A DNA stretch of 64,000 nucleotides from Herpetosiphon llansteffanensis (GTDB lineage Bacteria > Chloroflexota > Chloroflexia > Chloroflexales > Herpetosiphonaceae), in NCBI RefSeq assembly GCF_003205875.1, contig NZ_PUBZ01000092.1:146349-210348 (forward strand), in the 5' to 3' direction. A program made the translations under genes and the position numbers. Shown here piece after piece: positions 27,356 through 36,120 of the stretch; positions within the stretch are counted from its first letter, which is position 1, and every line of letters starts with the position of its first letter. The notes under the pieces were generated by a model, which did not search any database, was not told the DNA's origin, and saw nothing but the letters and a program-made list of their open reading frames with translations.

Positions 27356-27544
27356 CTATTGAACTTCAGCTGCCGCCGTGCAGAAGGTGCTGACGGTACA
27401 GAGCGAGCCTGAGGTGCTGATTGAACCCAGCGATGAGATACAAGCAGCAGCGACGTTGGTTACATGCTCTTCCAATTCATCAGCAAACAATTCGGTTTCG
27501 TCGGCGGTCACTTCGGCATCGATCAAGTTTTTTACATCTGCCAT
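27356..27544 (-). CDS. RiPP precursor peptide, copy 1
   Basis: This 62-residue peptide has an acidic leader (MADVKNLIDAEV...ELEEHVTNVAA) and a core rich in Ser, Thr and Cys starting near residue 34. Cys are at 35, 49 and 55, with eleven Ser/Thr among residues 36-62. It ends EVQ. GAGGATT precedes the ATG. It is the last copy of the tandem block in transcription order and lies beside a hairpin. Confidence 0.88.
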   Translation of the reverse strand: MADVKNLIDAEVTADETELFADELEEHVTNVAAACISSLGSISTSGSLCTVSTFCTAAAEVQ

Positions 27545-27581
27545 GGGTGTAATCCTCACAATGTAGCTAAGAGAGCCAGGC

Positions 27582-27770
27582 TTATTGAATTTCGGCGGCG
27601 GCGGTACAGAAGGTGCTGACGGTACAGAGCGAGCCTGAGGTGCTGATTGAACCCAGCGATGAGATACAAGCAGCGGCGACGTTGGTTACATGCTCTTCCA
27701 GTTCATCGGCAAACAATTCGGTTTCGTCAGCGGTCACTTCGGCATCGATCAAGTTTTTTACATCTGCCAT
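27582..27770 (-). CDS. RiPP precursor peptide, copy 2
   Basis: This 62-residue peptide is identical to copy 1 except for Ile in the last three residues (EIQ). The leader begins MADV. A GAGGATT site precedes the start. Its DNA is nearly identical to copy 3. Confidence 0.88.
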   Translation of the reverse strand: MADVKNLIDAEVTADETELFADELEEHVTNVAAACISSLGSISTSGSLCTVSTFCTAAAEIQ

Positions 27771-27807
27771 GGGTGTAATCCTCACAATGTAGCTAAGAGA
27801 GCCAGGC

Positions 27808-27996
27808 TTATTGAATTTCGGCGGCGGCGGTACAGAAGGTGCTGACGGTACAGAGCGAGCCTGAGGTGCTGATTGAACCCAGCGATGAGATACAAGCAGC
27901 GGCGACGTTGGTTACATGCTCTTCCAGTTCATCGGCAAACAATTCGGTTTCGTCAGCGGTCACTTCGGCATCGATCAAGTTTTTTACATCTGACAT
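27808..27996 (-). CDS. RiPP precursor peptide, copy 3
   Basis: This 62-residue peptide begins MSDV instead of MADV and ends EIQ; the core is otherwise unchanged. Upstream it has the second spacer family. Confidence 0.88.
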   Translation of the reverse strand: MSDVKNLIDAEVTADETELFADELEEHVTNVAAACISSLGSISTSGSLCTVSTFCTAAAEIQ

Positions 27997-28034
27997 AGCG
28001 GCAATCCTCACAAACTAGAGTTGGCGATTCAGAA

Positions 28035-28223
28035 CTATTGAACTTCGGCGGCGGCGGTACAGAAGGTGCTGACGGTACAGAGCGAGCCTGAGGTGCTGAT
28101 TGAACCCAGTGATGAGATACAAGCAGCAGCGACGTTGGTTACATGCTCTTCCAGTTCATCGGCAAACAATTCGGTTTCGTCAGCGGTCACTTCGGCATCG
28201 ATCAAGTTTTTTACATCTGACAT
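28035..28223 (-). CDS. RiPP precursor peptide, copy 4
   Basis: This 62-residue peptide begins MSDV and ends EVQ, with the same core. Ser37, Ser38, Ser41, Ser43, Thr44, Ser45 and Ser47 form the first Ser/Thr cluster. Confidence 0.88.
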   Translation of the reverse strand: MSDVKNLIDAEVTADETELFADELEEHVTNVAAACISSLGSISTSGSLCTVSTFCTAAAEVQ

Positions 28224-28261
28224 AGTGGCAATCCTCACAAGCTAGAGTTGGCGATTCAAAA

Positions 28262-28450
28262 TTATTGAACTTCGGCGGCGGCGGTGCAGAAGGTGCTGAC
28301 GGTACAGAGCGAGCCGGAGGTGCTGATTGAACCCAGCGATGAGATACAAGCAGCGGCAACGTTGGTTACATGCTCTTCCAGCTCATCGGCAAACAATTCG
28401 GTTTCGTCAGCGGTCACTTCGGCATCGATCAAGTTTTTTACATCTGACAT
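28262..28450 (-). CDS. RiPP precursor peptide, copy 5
   Basis: This 62-residue peptide begins MSDV and ends EVQ, and is identical in core to the other copies. It is preceded by GAGGATT. Confidence 0.88.
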   Translation of the reverse strand: MSDVKNLIDAEVTADETELFADELEEHVTNVAAACISSLGSISTSGSLCTVSTFCTAAAEVQ

Positions 28451-28488
28451 AGTGGCAATCCTCACAAGCTAGAGTTGGCGATTCAAAA

Positions 28489-28677
28489 CTATTGAACTTC
28501 GGCGGCGGCGGTGCAGAAGGTGCTGACGGTACAGAGCGAGCCGGAGGTGCTGATTGAACCCAGTGATGAGATACAGGCAGCAGCGACGTTGGTTACATGC
28601 TCTTCCAATTCATCGGCAAACAATTCGGTTTCGTCGGCGGTCACTTCAGCATCGATCAAGTTTTTTACATCTGCCAT
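28489..28677 (-). CDS. RiPP precursor peptide, copy 6 (first transcribed)
   Basis: This 62-residue peptide begins MADV and ends EVQ. It is the promoter-proximal copy, with AGGAGC upstream and about 200 bases of leader region containing two palindromes. Confidence 0.88.
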   Translation of the reverse strand: MADVKNLIDAEVTADETELFADELEEHVTNVAAACISSLGSISTSGSLCTVSTFCTAAAEVQ

Positions 28678-28781
28678 TGGGTGGTGCTCCTAGTGGGCTA
28701 AGCTCTATGTATCAGTGTTTGTCAGCGTTGGGTGCGCACCTCGTTGTTGACAGGGCTATTACACCACAACGCCATGGCCCA

Positions 28782-28829
28782 AACTATCTGGCCAACGATA
28801 GTTAAACCGATATAAGAGCGATATATCGG
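28782..28829 (-). promoter_or_regulatory. Paired palindromes upstream of the precursor array
   Basis: Two inverted repeats lie side by side: AACTAT/ATAGTT (28782-28787 with 28798-28803) and CCGATATA/TATATCGG (28807-28814 with 28822-28829). They could be operators for the regulator encoded upstream or a weak terminator of that gene. Confidence 0.45.
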
Positions 28830-28880
28830 CTATCACTCATCATTAAAAAATATTAAATTAGGTTTGCTTGAAGTGAAATG

Positions 28881-31800
28881 TTATAGAGAAATACGTTCGA
28901 GGCGTTTGCGGATGCGCTCAGCAGCGCTAACATTGCCCAACATGAGGTAGATGTCGATTAAGCGTTGGTAGGTTGGCTCGTGATACGGATCGTAGCTCAA
29001 TAAACGTTCGGCGTAGGGGATGGCCTCGGCGATTGGGCCATACGCCAGCAATAATTCTAGGTATTCGCTGGTTGCAGTAACAAATTGGGTTAAAGCTTGC
29101 TCGCGCCAATCGAGCACCCATTCTGCATATGCAAGATCGCTCAGCAAATCGTCCTGATAGATCGCCAAGGCCGTTTGATAGGCGTGCAGGGCGGCGGGCA
29201 TGGCTCCTTGCTGGCGATGCTGGGCGGCGGTTTGCAGCAAGCTCTGAAATTGGGCATAATCGGTGATAATCGTGGCTTGCGGATTGAGGCGCAAGCCAGC
29301 GGCTTCACTCAGCACAAAGGCCGAATTAGCGCCGCCGCTGCGTTCAGGCTCCAGCACGTGGAGCAAAGCGTTGAGGGTTACGCGTAATGCACCATCTGCT
29401 GCTTGAGGCGCAAGCTCAGGCCAAAGCTGCTCGATCACGGCTTCGCGGCTAATAATTCGTGGGCGTTGCAGCAGCAACAAAGCCAATAATTGACGTGACT
29501 TTTCGCGTGCCCACTCATTGGCATCAACCAACTCTGGGCCACGCCACAGCTGCAAACTGCCAAAAAGCTGAATCTTGAGCGCATAGCCTGGGCGTTGGCG
29601 AATGCTGGCCAAGCTTTGTTGCGCGATTTTACGCTGTTGGGTCGAAGCTTGTTTGACCACATCCAACAAGCGTTCAATGCTTGCTGCTGAACCATACAAG
29701 CCCAAAAGTTGCAACATCGCGCTTTGTTGCGAGGGCAGCTCTGCATATAATTTCCAGCAAATTGCTTCGAGCGCTGGGCGATCACGCTCGGCTAAAAATT
29801 GGGCAATCCGCTGGGCCGCAATCCCCGTGCGCAAGCCTAATTCAACCAACAACGTCGTCAACATTAAAGGCGTGGCATTCATATGGCGGTCGCCATCGCT
29901 CAAATAATCGCGCCAAATCGTGGTGGCTTCGCCAATTAACTGCGGGCTTGGCTGCAATTGCCAGCGGCTGGCCAGCTGCACGAGGCCAGCACGCAAGCGC
30001 AAAATTGGCGATTGAGCAGCTTCAATCATGGGCTTGGCCTGCTCCAAGGCCGCCAACGCACGACGATATTCGCCACAGCAAAACCATGCTTGGGCCAACA
30101 TCAACCACATGCGTGGATCAGCGCCATACAACGCATCATCGCGAATCAGGCCGCGCTCACTGCTGGTTGCATCGTGCTGAGCTAATTTAATTTCGCCCAA
30201 ACTGGCCCAAGCAAACGCTCGCAAGGCCAACAAACGATGGCGCATAATTGAGGGCAATGGCTCATCGCTTGGCTGTAATAATTGCTGAATCAAGCGCTCA
30301 GTCGTTGGCCGATCAGCTTCTAGCAAGGCCAGCCCAAGCTTGGTTCCCCGCGTTTGTAAACGGGTCAAACGCACACCATAGCGCTCGCTCAGCAGACTAG
30401 CTTGATCAGCCAAATCTTGGGCGACGAGCCGATCTTCAGGAGTCGAGCGGCTCATCAAGCAGGTTGCCAACAGATCCAACAAACTCATGCGCATGGCTGG
30501 CTCAGCCTGCACTTGCGGGTGTTGCAACCAGGCTTCGAGCCATTGAATACCTTCATTCGGCAAGGTCAAAATGGTATACAAGCCGCCGACAACACAAGCC
30601 GCCACCCACCGCCAAAAGAAGGGCAATTCGCTGTGAGCCAAACTTTGAGCTGTTGCCAAGGCTTTGAGATAGCGCCCGCGCTTGATCTGAAACAGCAACA
30701 AGGGAAATTTCAATAAATCGCGGCGTTGGCGATACCAAACAAAACTTTTGAGGCTAAAACTTTCACGGGCAGCGGCGAATAGCGCTTGCTCGTCGCCCTG
30801 CCAAAAATAGATTAAGCATTGTTCGCCAACCACCTGAAACGCCTCTGCATAGCGTTGCTCAGCTCGATAGGCTTGAGCAGCCAAAGCCAAGGTTTGGGCT
30901 GCCAACACTGGGTCGTGTTCGCGCAAAGCCAAGCCATGCACATGCAGCAATTCGCCACTTTGGCGCTCGTTGGCTGGCAATTGTTGCAACCATTGCAAGA
31001 CTGGTTGCTGCTGCGCTAGCAAGGCCAATCCAGCCTGTTTGAGCCGCTCGACCACCTTTGACCATTGGCCCAAGCGGCACCAGAGATCAAGCGCCGCCTC
31101 ATAATGCCCCTGCTGATCAAACCAAGTTGCTGCTTCGGTTAGCAATTGCTCGACTTCGGCCAACGGCTCTTGGCGTACAACCTCGAGCCAGAATGGCTCA
31201 AAGCGCCACCAATCAGCATGGTCGGGCACAACAAACAGGTTGTATTGCCAGATGCTCGCAGGATCAGGCGCGGCCATCGCCGTTAGCACTGCTTGATTGA
31301 AAAATGGCAACTGGGCGGCAAATTGGGCAGTTCGGCGCACAGCAGCGGGCAATTGCGCTAAAACATCATGCGCTAAAAAAGCGCCAATCGTGCCTTGATA
31401 ACTATTTGGCAACGCTCGCCACAAGCGCAAACCAGCCGGCCAGCCATTGGTCGCCTGCCAAGCAGCCTCACGTTGGCTAGGATGTTGGCTTGGCAACAGT
31501 TGCGCAATTTCAGCAGCGCTAAACCGCAAATCAGCGGCGTTGAGTTGGCGATATTGGCCGCGCGCCGCCAAACTAGCCCAATCAAGCTGCGGCAATTGAC
31601 GGCTACTGACAATCAGATGCACATTGGTTGGCGCAAAACGCAACACTTCTTGCAATATAGGCCAAGCGCTGGCTTGCAAATAGTGGCAATCATCAAGCAC
31701 CAAAGCAATGCGGCGCGGAGCCAAGGTGGCCCAACAATCAAATAAATCGGCCAAACTGTTGATTGGCTTAATCAGCGGAAAGCGACTTTTGGTCAGATTA

Positions 31801-32033
31801 ATCAGCACCCGCTGAAGTTGCTCGGCTTCGGTTGGGCTATTCAAGCCAGACCACAAACAATCGCCACCAAGCGTTTGCTGCATCCACTGGGCTAGCGCGG
31901 TGGTTTTGCCATAGCCCGCCGCCGCTACCACCACAGTTAAACGGCATGTCCAACACGCCTCCAATTGGGATTGAAGGCGTGGGCGTTCGATCAAATCGTC
32001 ATTCAGTTGTGGATAATCACGTGTATGCTGCAC
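28881..32033 (-). CDS. MalT/SARP-like transcriptional regulator
   Basis: This 1050-residue regulator has an N-terminal STAND-type ATPase (P-loop VVAAAGYGKTTAL near residue 35-47, Walker B-like ALVLDDCHYL near 115) as in MalT. A long helical, TPR-like middle follows. The C-terminal part, about 240 residues, is SARP-like: a winged-helix trans_reg_C region (LKIQLFGSLQLW, then SREAVIEQLWPELAPQAADGALRVTLNALLHVLEP) followed by a bacterial transcriptional activation domain. SARPs switch on antibiotic clusters. It is encoded directly before the precursor array and is the natural candidate pathway activator. It starts with GTG at 32033 and has no strong ribosome binding site. It follows the FtsX permease gene by 27 bases. 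Confidence 0.83.
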   Translation of the reverse strand: MQHTRDYPQLNDDLIERPRLQSQLEACWTCRLTVVVAAAGYGKTTALAQWMQQTLGGDCLWSGLNSPTEAEQLQRVLINLTKSRFPLIKPINSLADLFDCWATLAPRRIALVLDDCHYLQASAWPILQEVLRFAPTNVHLIVSSRQLPQLDWASLAARGQYRQLNAADLRFSAAEIAQLLPSQHPSQREAAWQATNGWPAGLRLWRALPNSYQGTIGAFLAHDVLAQLPAAVRRTAQFAAQLPFFNQAVLTAMAAPDPASIWQYNLFVVPDHADWWRFEPFWLEVVRQEPLAEVEQLLTEAATWFDQQGHYEAALDLWCRLGQWSKVVERLKQAGLALLAQQQPVLQWLQQLPANERQSGELLHVHGLALREHDPVLAAQTLALAAQAYRAEQRYAEAFQVVGEQCLIYFWQGDEQALFAAARESFSLKSFVWYRQRRDLLKFPLLLFQIKRGRYLKALATAQSLAHSELPFFWRWVAACVVGGLYTILTLPNEGIQWLEAWLQHPQVQAEPAMRMSLLDLLATCLMSRSTPEDRLVAQDLADQASLLSERYGVRLTRLQTRGTKLGLALLEADRPTTERLIQQLLQPSDEPLPSIMRHRLLALRAFAWASLGEIKLAQHDATSSERGLIRDDALYGADPRMWLMLAQAWFCCGEYRRALAALEQAKPMIEAAQSPILRLRAGLVQLASRWQLQPSPQLIGEATTIWRDYLSDGDRHMNATPLMLTTLLVELGLRTGIAAQRIAQFLAERDRPALEAICWKLYAELPSQQSAMLQLLGLYGSAASIERLLDVVKQASTQQRKIAQQSLASIRQRPGYALKIQLFGSLQLWRGPELVDANEWAREKSRQLLALLLLQRPRIISREAVIEQLWPELAPQAADGALRVTLNALLHVLEPERSGGANSAFVLSEAAGLRLNPQATIITDYAQFQSLLQTAAQHRQQGAMPAALHAYQTALAIYQDDLLSDLAYAEWVLDWREQALTQFVTATSEYLELLLAYGPIAEAIPYAERLLSYDPYHEPTYQRLIDIYLMLGNVSAAERIRKRLERISL

Positions 32034-32060
32034 AATTGCCAGTGTAGCATAAAAGCCAAC

Positions 32061-34496
32061 CTATTCCTCACGCAGCACATGCAACGGGCGCAAATGCGCA
32101 GGTCGCCAAGCAACGACCAACGCGGTCAGCAAGGCCAGGCCAATCGAACAACCAAAAATCAGCAAGCCCGGCAAGAAATCAAGCCCCATTTTGGCTTTTG
32201 GCTGGAGCGTGTTGAGCACGGTTATGGCGATCCACACCGCCAGCATCCCAAAGCTGCCAGCAATCAAGCCAATCAAACTATATTCCATGCTGATGCTGCG
32301 CAGTAAGTGGCTGGTGCTATAACCAACCGCCTTGAAAATGCCCATCTCGCGGCGACGCTCAAACAAGGCCAAACCAACCGCATTCGCAATCAGCACCACG
32401 CCTGCCACAAATGCCAAACTGGCCACCGCGATTGCAAACATGCCCAACGATTTATACAGCATTTGAGTGGCGTTATACAGGTCAATTTCGTTATAGACAA
32501 AGGCTTGGGGCAGGGCTTGATTAACCGTATTGGTTACCGCGCTCAATTGATTAATCGGCAAATTCAGAATATAGATTGAACTACCGCGCTTGACTGGCAG
32601 TTGCTGCATCGCCGCCGGACTGATCACCAGCGGGCTCGACGCTTGGCTGCCAGTAGCATCATAGCGCCCAACCAAACGCAGCTTCTGATTTGAGCCAATA
32701 ACTGCAAATTCGCTACCAAGTGGAATATCGCTGAAAAACCACGTTTCAAACATCATTTCATCTGCGCCAGCTTGCCATTCGCCCTCAGTCAATTGCAGAT
32801 CAGCAAGTTGCTCGCGACTGCGCGCAGCAGCCTGAATCGGCCCATCTTCGCTATCGGGCAAGGCAAGCGTAATATCGAGCATACGAATTGGCTCAAGCGC
32901 TGGTTGTTGCAATTGCTGCAAGGTTGCAGCCACCTGCTGCTCAGCACTCGGCGCAGTAATCACCCACAAAGCCCGAGTAGGATCAGTGTTGGGGTCGGCC
33001 CGTCGATCAAGCTGCTTTTTGACTGTTAGCAAGGCCGTTGCTGAAAAGCCAATCGTAAATACGCCAATTGACAAGGCGATAATTGCAAACGTTGCGCGTT
33101 GGCCATTGCGCTGCATATTGCGGCTAGCCAAACGCAACCAATAGCCAGGCAACGGCGTTTTGGCAACCAACCACAAAATGCCCTGAAATAGCCAATTGAG
33201 CAAGGCCAAGCTAATCAGCGCACCAACAAACAAGATCATCCCCGCCCCAAACGAGCCCATGCTGATGCTGGCAACCAAGGCAAACATCGCGCCCAAACCA
33301 GCATACAAACCGATCATGGCGCGGCGAGTGGTTGGGTTCACCTCAATTGGGCCAGAGCGTAACAACGAACCAGGCCGCACAGCATTGGCCTTAACAATTG
33401 CCACCATGCCAAAAATTAAGGTTGTCGCGATGCCCAAGCCCATCGCGCCCGCCAAAATGCGCCAATCAACCACACTTGGCAACATAAAGGCACTGGTGCG
33501 CTCAAACAAACCAGTTAATTGATCGCCAATCAACACAGCGGCAAGCGCCCCAAAAATACTGCCAATCAAGCCAAGCAAGGCAGTTTCCAAGCCAAACAAC
33601 AGCAGCAATTGTGGGCCTCGGTAGCCCAAGGTTTTAAGGATGGCAATTTCGTTGCGGCGACGAGCCAAGACAACTTGCATCGTGTTTGCCACCCCAATCC
33701 CGCTGACAATCAAACCCAACACACCAGCACCGCGCAAAGTCATGTTGAAAAAGCCAGCTGTCTCTGATGGCTCGCTGCTGACCACTGAAACCAACCAGCC
33801 TGCTTGCTCCAAGGCGGCAACTTGCGCACCTTGCTGGCCCCAAACCACCCGCACCGAATTCAAAGCAGCTTCGCCATCTAAGGTATTCGCAGTCTCAAGG
33901 CTGAAAAATAAACTATCGGCGTTCATATTCGGCACCCGATCAACCAAACCGACCAGTTTGAGCCGTTTGGGAATTGCCCCTTGTTCAAGCAGCATCACCA
34001 ACTCTTGGCCAATTTGCAAATCGTGCTGCTTCGCCAAAACCTCGCTCAGCACAACTGCGTCGGGCTGCTTGAATAGCTCGGTCATGTTGGCGTTGGCTGG
34101 CTCGCTGACATGCAACTCACCCAATAACGGATAGCGTTGGGGATCGATCCCGTAGCCCATGCCACTAAAAATGACATGATCGCCGCCAGCTGGCTTGAGC
34201 ATACTCGGCAGAATCGCCGAATAGACCACATAATCGCCAATCACGCCAGTTTGCTTCAGCTGCTCAAGTTGGGCTTGTTGCGCAGGGCCAATCGGGCCAT
34301 CAGGCCAATCGAGCGCCGCATCGCCGCCAGCACTGACCCGATTTTCAACAAAGCTGCGATCGATCGCCGTGGATAAGCTTTGCATCGAGCCAAGCGACAT
34401 TACGCCAAAAGCGATACAGATAATTGCCAAGAGCGTGCGCTGACCACCTAAACGCAATGAGCGCCAAGCATAATTAAACGCAAATCGCAATCCCAT
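32061..34496 (-). CDS. FtsX/MacB-type ABC permease
   Basis: This 811-residue membrane protein has two FtsX-like halves, each with a periplasmic-type loop and a group of transmembrane helices (for example LGLIVSGIGVANTMQVVLARRRNEIAILKT and the later VVLIANAVGLALFERRREMGIFKAVGYS). It belongs to the MacB/LolC/peptide-export family. The start abuts the stop of the ATPase gene with no gap. It may export or sense the peptide product, but it could belong to general envelope transport. The link to the RiPP cluster rests on shared strand and proximity. Confidence 0.85.
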   Translation of the reverse strand: MGLRFAFNYAWRSLRLGGQRTLLAIICIAFGVMSLGSMQSLSTAIDRSFVENRVSAGGDAALDWPDGPIGPAQQAQLEQLKQTGVIGDYVVYSAILPSMLKPAGGDHVIFSGMGYGIDPQRYPLLGELHVSEPANANMTELFKQPDAVVLSEVLAKQHDLQIGQELVMLLEQGAIPKRLKLVGLVDRVPNMNADSLFFSLETANTLDGEAALNSVRVVWGQQGAQVAALEQAGWLVSVVSSEPSETAGFFNMTLRGAGVLGLIVSGIGVANTMQVVLARRRNEIAILKTLGYRGPQLLLLFGLETALLGLIGSIFGALAAVLIGDQLTGLFERTSAFMLPSVVDWRILAGAMGLGIATTLIFGMVAIVKANAVRPGSLLRSGPIEVNPTTRRAMIGLYAGLGAMFALVASISMGSFGAGMILFVGALISLALLNWLFQGILWLVAKTPLPGYWLRLASRNMQRNGQRATFAIIALSIGVFTIGFSATALLTVKKQLDRRADPNTDPTRALWVITAPSAEQQVAATLQQLQQPALEPIRMLDITLALPDSEDGPIQAAARSREQLADLQLTEGEWQAGADEMMFETWFFSDIPLGSEFAVIGSNQKLRLVGRYDATGSQASSPLVISPAAMQQLPVKRGSSIYILNLPINQLSAVTNTVNQALPQAFVYNEIDLYNATQMLYKSLGMFAIAVASLAFVAGVVLIANAVGLALFERRREMGIFKAVGYSTSHLLRSISMEYSLIGLIAGSFGMLAVWIAITVLNTLQPKAKMGLDFLPGLLIFGCSIGLALLTALVVAWRPAHLRPLHVLREE

Positions 34497-35207
34497 CTAC
34501 TCAGCCCTCGCGCTATCGTGGCGAATCTGGCCATCGACGAGGTACAGTTGGCGATCAGCGCGGGCTGCCACATCGGGATCGTGCGTCACCATCACAATCG
34601 TAATATTCAATTGGCGGCGTAAATCGGCAAATAGTTCCAGAATTTGCTTGCTGGTGGCGCTATCTAAGTTGCCAGTTGGCTCATCGGCAATCAGCAACTG
34701 TGGCGTTGTGACCAAGGCGCGAGCAATTGCAACCCGTTGTTGCTGGCCGCCAGAAAGCTGCGCAGGCCGATGATCGCGCCGATCGCCAAGGCCCACCAAT
34801 TCGAGCATTGCCTTGGCACGCTGGCTAATTTCGCTGCGATTGCGATGCACAAACAAGGGTGCTTCAACATTCTCTTGGGCGGTCATGGTTGGAATCAAAT
34901 TAAATGCTTGAAACACAACGCCAATCGTTTGATTGCGCAAACGGGCCAATTGTGGCTCGCCCATTTTGGTAATATCGACATCATTCAAGCGCACATGGCC
35001 ATGGCTAGGCGTATCAAGGCCCGCCAAAATGCCAAGCAAGGTCGATTTGCCCGAGCCTGAAGGTCCAGTTAATGCGACCCACGAGCCACGAGCAATTTCC
35101 AACGAAATATTGTTCAAAATCGTCAAGTTGGTTGTGCCGAGTTGGACGGTATGCGAAACATCGCGCATTAAGGCGACTGGTGCAGTAGCCGAAGATGTTG
35201 CAAGCAT
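34497..35207 (-). CDS. LolD/MacB-type ABC ATPase
   Basis: This 236-residue ATPase has Walker A GPSGSGKSTL, signature LSGGQQQRVAIARAL, Walker B LLIADEPTGNLD and the switch His in IVMVTHDPD. It forms a two-gene operon with the FtsX-type permease that begins one base after its stop. AAGGAA precedes the ATG at 35207. Confidence 0.9.
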   Translation of the reverse strand: MLATSSATAPVALMRDVSHTVQLGTTNLTILNNISLEIARGSWVALTGPSGSGKSTLLGILAGLDTPSHGHVRLNDVDITKMGEPQLARLRNQTIGVVFQAFNLIPTMTAQENVEAPLFVHRNRSEISQRAKAMLELVGLGDRRDHRPAQLSGGQQQRVAIARALVTTPQLLIADEPTGNLDSATSKQILELFADLRRQLNITIVMVTHDPDVAARADRQLYLVDGQIRHDSARAE

Positions 35208-35613
35208 GAAAATTCCTTAGAATAGAACATAGAACATAGAGCAAAGAACATAGAAGTTGGGGATCGGTTGTTGGGTGATGGGGATCGGGCTTTAACGCAG
35301 AGGCGCAGAGGAAGTAAGGCTATGGCTTTTAGCAAAAACCGCTAGGTGTTTGCGTACAAACCAATTTCCGCTAGCCTGTATGCACTAATCCCCTCACCCC
35401 AACCCCTCTCCCGTGACGCGGGCGAGGGGCTTTAATCACGTGGTTCTCCCTCAGTTCCTTGGTGAAATAAGGTCGGTTCCCCCTCGCCCGCGTCCAGTGG
35501 GCGAGGGGCTGGGGGTGAGGGCATGCTCTTTGTTGTTAATCCAATGAACCATTATATAGAGCCAATAGCCTTTACTCCCAGTCCCCAACAACCGATCCCC
35601 GATCCCTCGTTAA
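35208..35613. other. Intergenic region with long inverted repeat
   Basis: This 406-base gap contains words such as AGAACATAGAGCAAAGAACATAG and a long imperfect inverted repeat (35391-35429 and 35479-35521). No gene was seen in it. Confidence 0.5.
35391..35521. repeat. Long imperfect inverted repeat
   Basis: A C-rich arm of about 39 bases (starting CCCTCACCCC) at 35391-35429 pairs with a G-rich arm at 35479-35521. Inside each arm GCGGGCGAGGGG or its complement recurs. It may form a strong hairpin. Confidence 0.7.
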
Positions 35614-35991
35614 TTACGCTGCTTGAAGCTGGTTTTGGCGGGCTAGTTCAGCCAAGGCTTGGACAATCGTTTCTGGCTGTTCGAGGCGGGCAATCGCCTG
35701 CGCCCCAAGATCGAGCCAAAGTTGATGTTCGTTGCGTGAGCCATTGGCCAAAACCAAGCTTGCAGGGCAGGTTAGCCATTGATTTAAGCTTTTGAGCGCA
35801 GCCAAAGGATTAATATTCAACATGGCTGCATCAATAATTACTACATCGGGCTGAAGGTTCGGCAACAAGTGCAACGCCTCAGCATGGGTAATATCGGCAA
35901 CTAATTCATAGGCTGGATTGGCTGAAATTAAACTATGCAGCAGTGCGCGACGACTGGCGATGCTGATTGTGGCAATAGTTAAGTGTTGCAT
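35614..35991 (-). CDS. Degenerate receiver-like protein
   Basis: This 125-residue protein has a CheY-like pattern: a beta-1 strand, DVVIIDAAML with the probable phospho-acceptor Asp, and a helix LKSLNQWL. The acidic pair after beta-1 is missing (ATISIASRR), and the conserved Lys near the end is replaced by Arg (AQAIARLEQPE). It is therefore probably not phosphorylated in the usual way. The ATG has GAGG upstream. It stands alone between the ABC operon and the T-box region. Confidence 0.7.
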   Translation of the reverse strand: MQHLTIATISIASRRALLHSLISANPAYELVADITHAEALHLLPNLQPDVVIIDAAMLNINPLAALKSLNQWLTCPASLVLANGSRNEHQLWLDLGAQAIARLEQPETIVQALAELARQNQLQAA

Positions 35992-36079
35992 AAAGCCTCC
36001 TTGTGATGAGCTTTAGCATAGGGCGCAAGTGTTACCGGAGTATCACGAACCTGTCGCAAAATTGTCGCAAAGCCAGCGC

Positions 36080-36108
36080 TTGACACAAGTCGCAAGCATA
36101 GCTATTAT
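36080..36108 (+). promoter_or_regulatory. Promoter of the T-box transcript
   Basis: TTGACA (36080-36085), a 17-base spacer and TATTAT (36103-36108) lie just ahead of the T-box leader. Start of transcription is expected near 36115. Confidence 0.8.
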
Positions 36109-36120
36109 TTGAGCAATCGC

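Larger units (their letters stand above)
27356..28677 (-). repeat. Tandem array of six precursor genes
   Basis: Six units of about 227 bases, each one precursor gene plus a short spacer, are nearly identical. Spacers fall into two families: one between copies 1-2-3 and another between copies 3-4-5-6. The arrangement indicates recent duplication with homogenisation. Confidence 0.92.

Noticed and set aside
27356..28677. Possible CRISPR array
   Set aside because: The 227-base units are genes with start sites; CRISPR repeats are much shorter with variable spacers.
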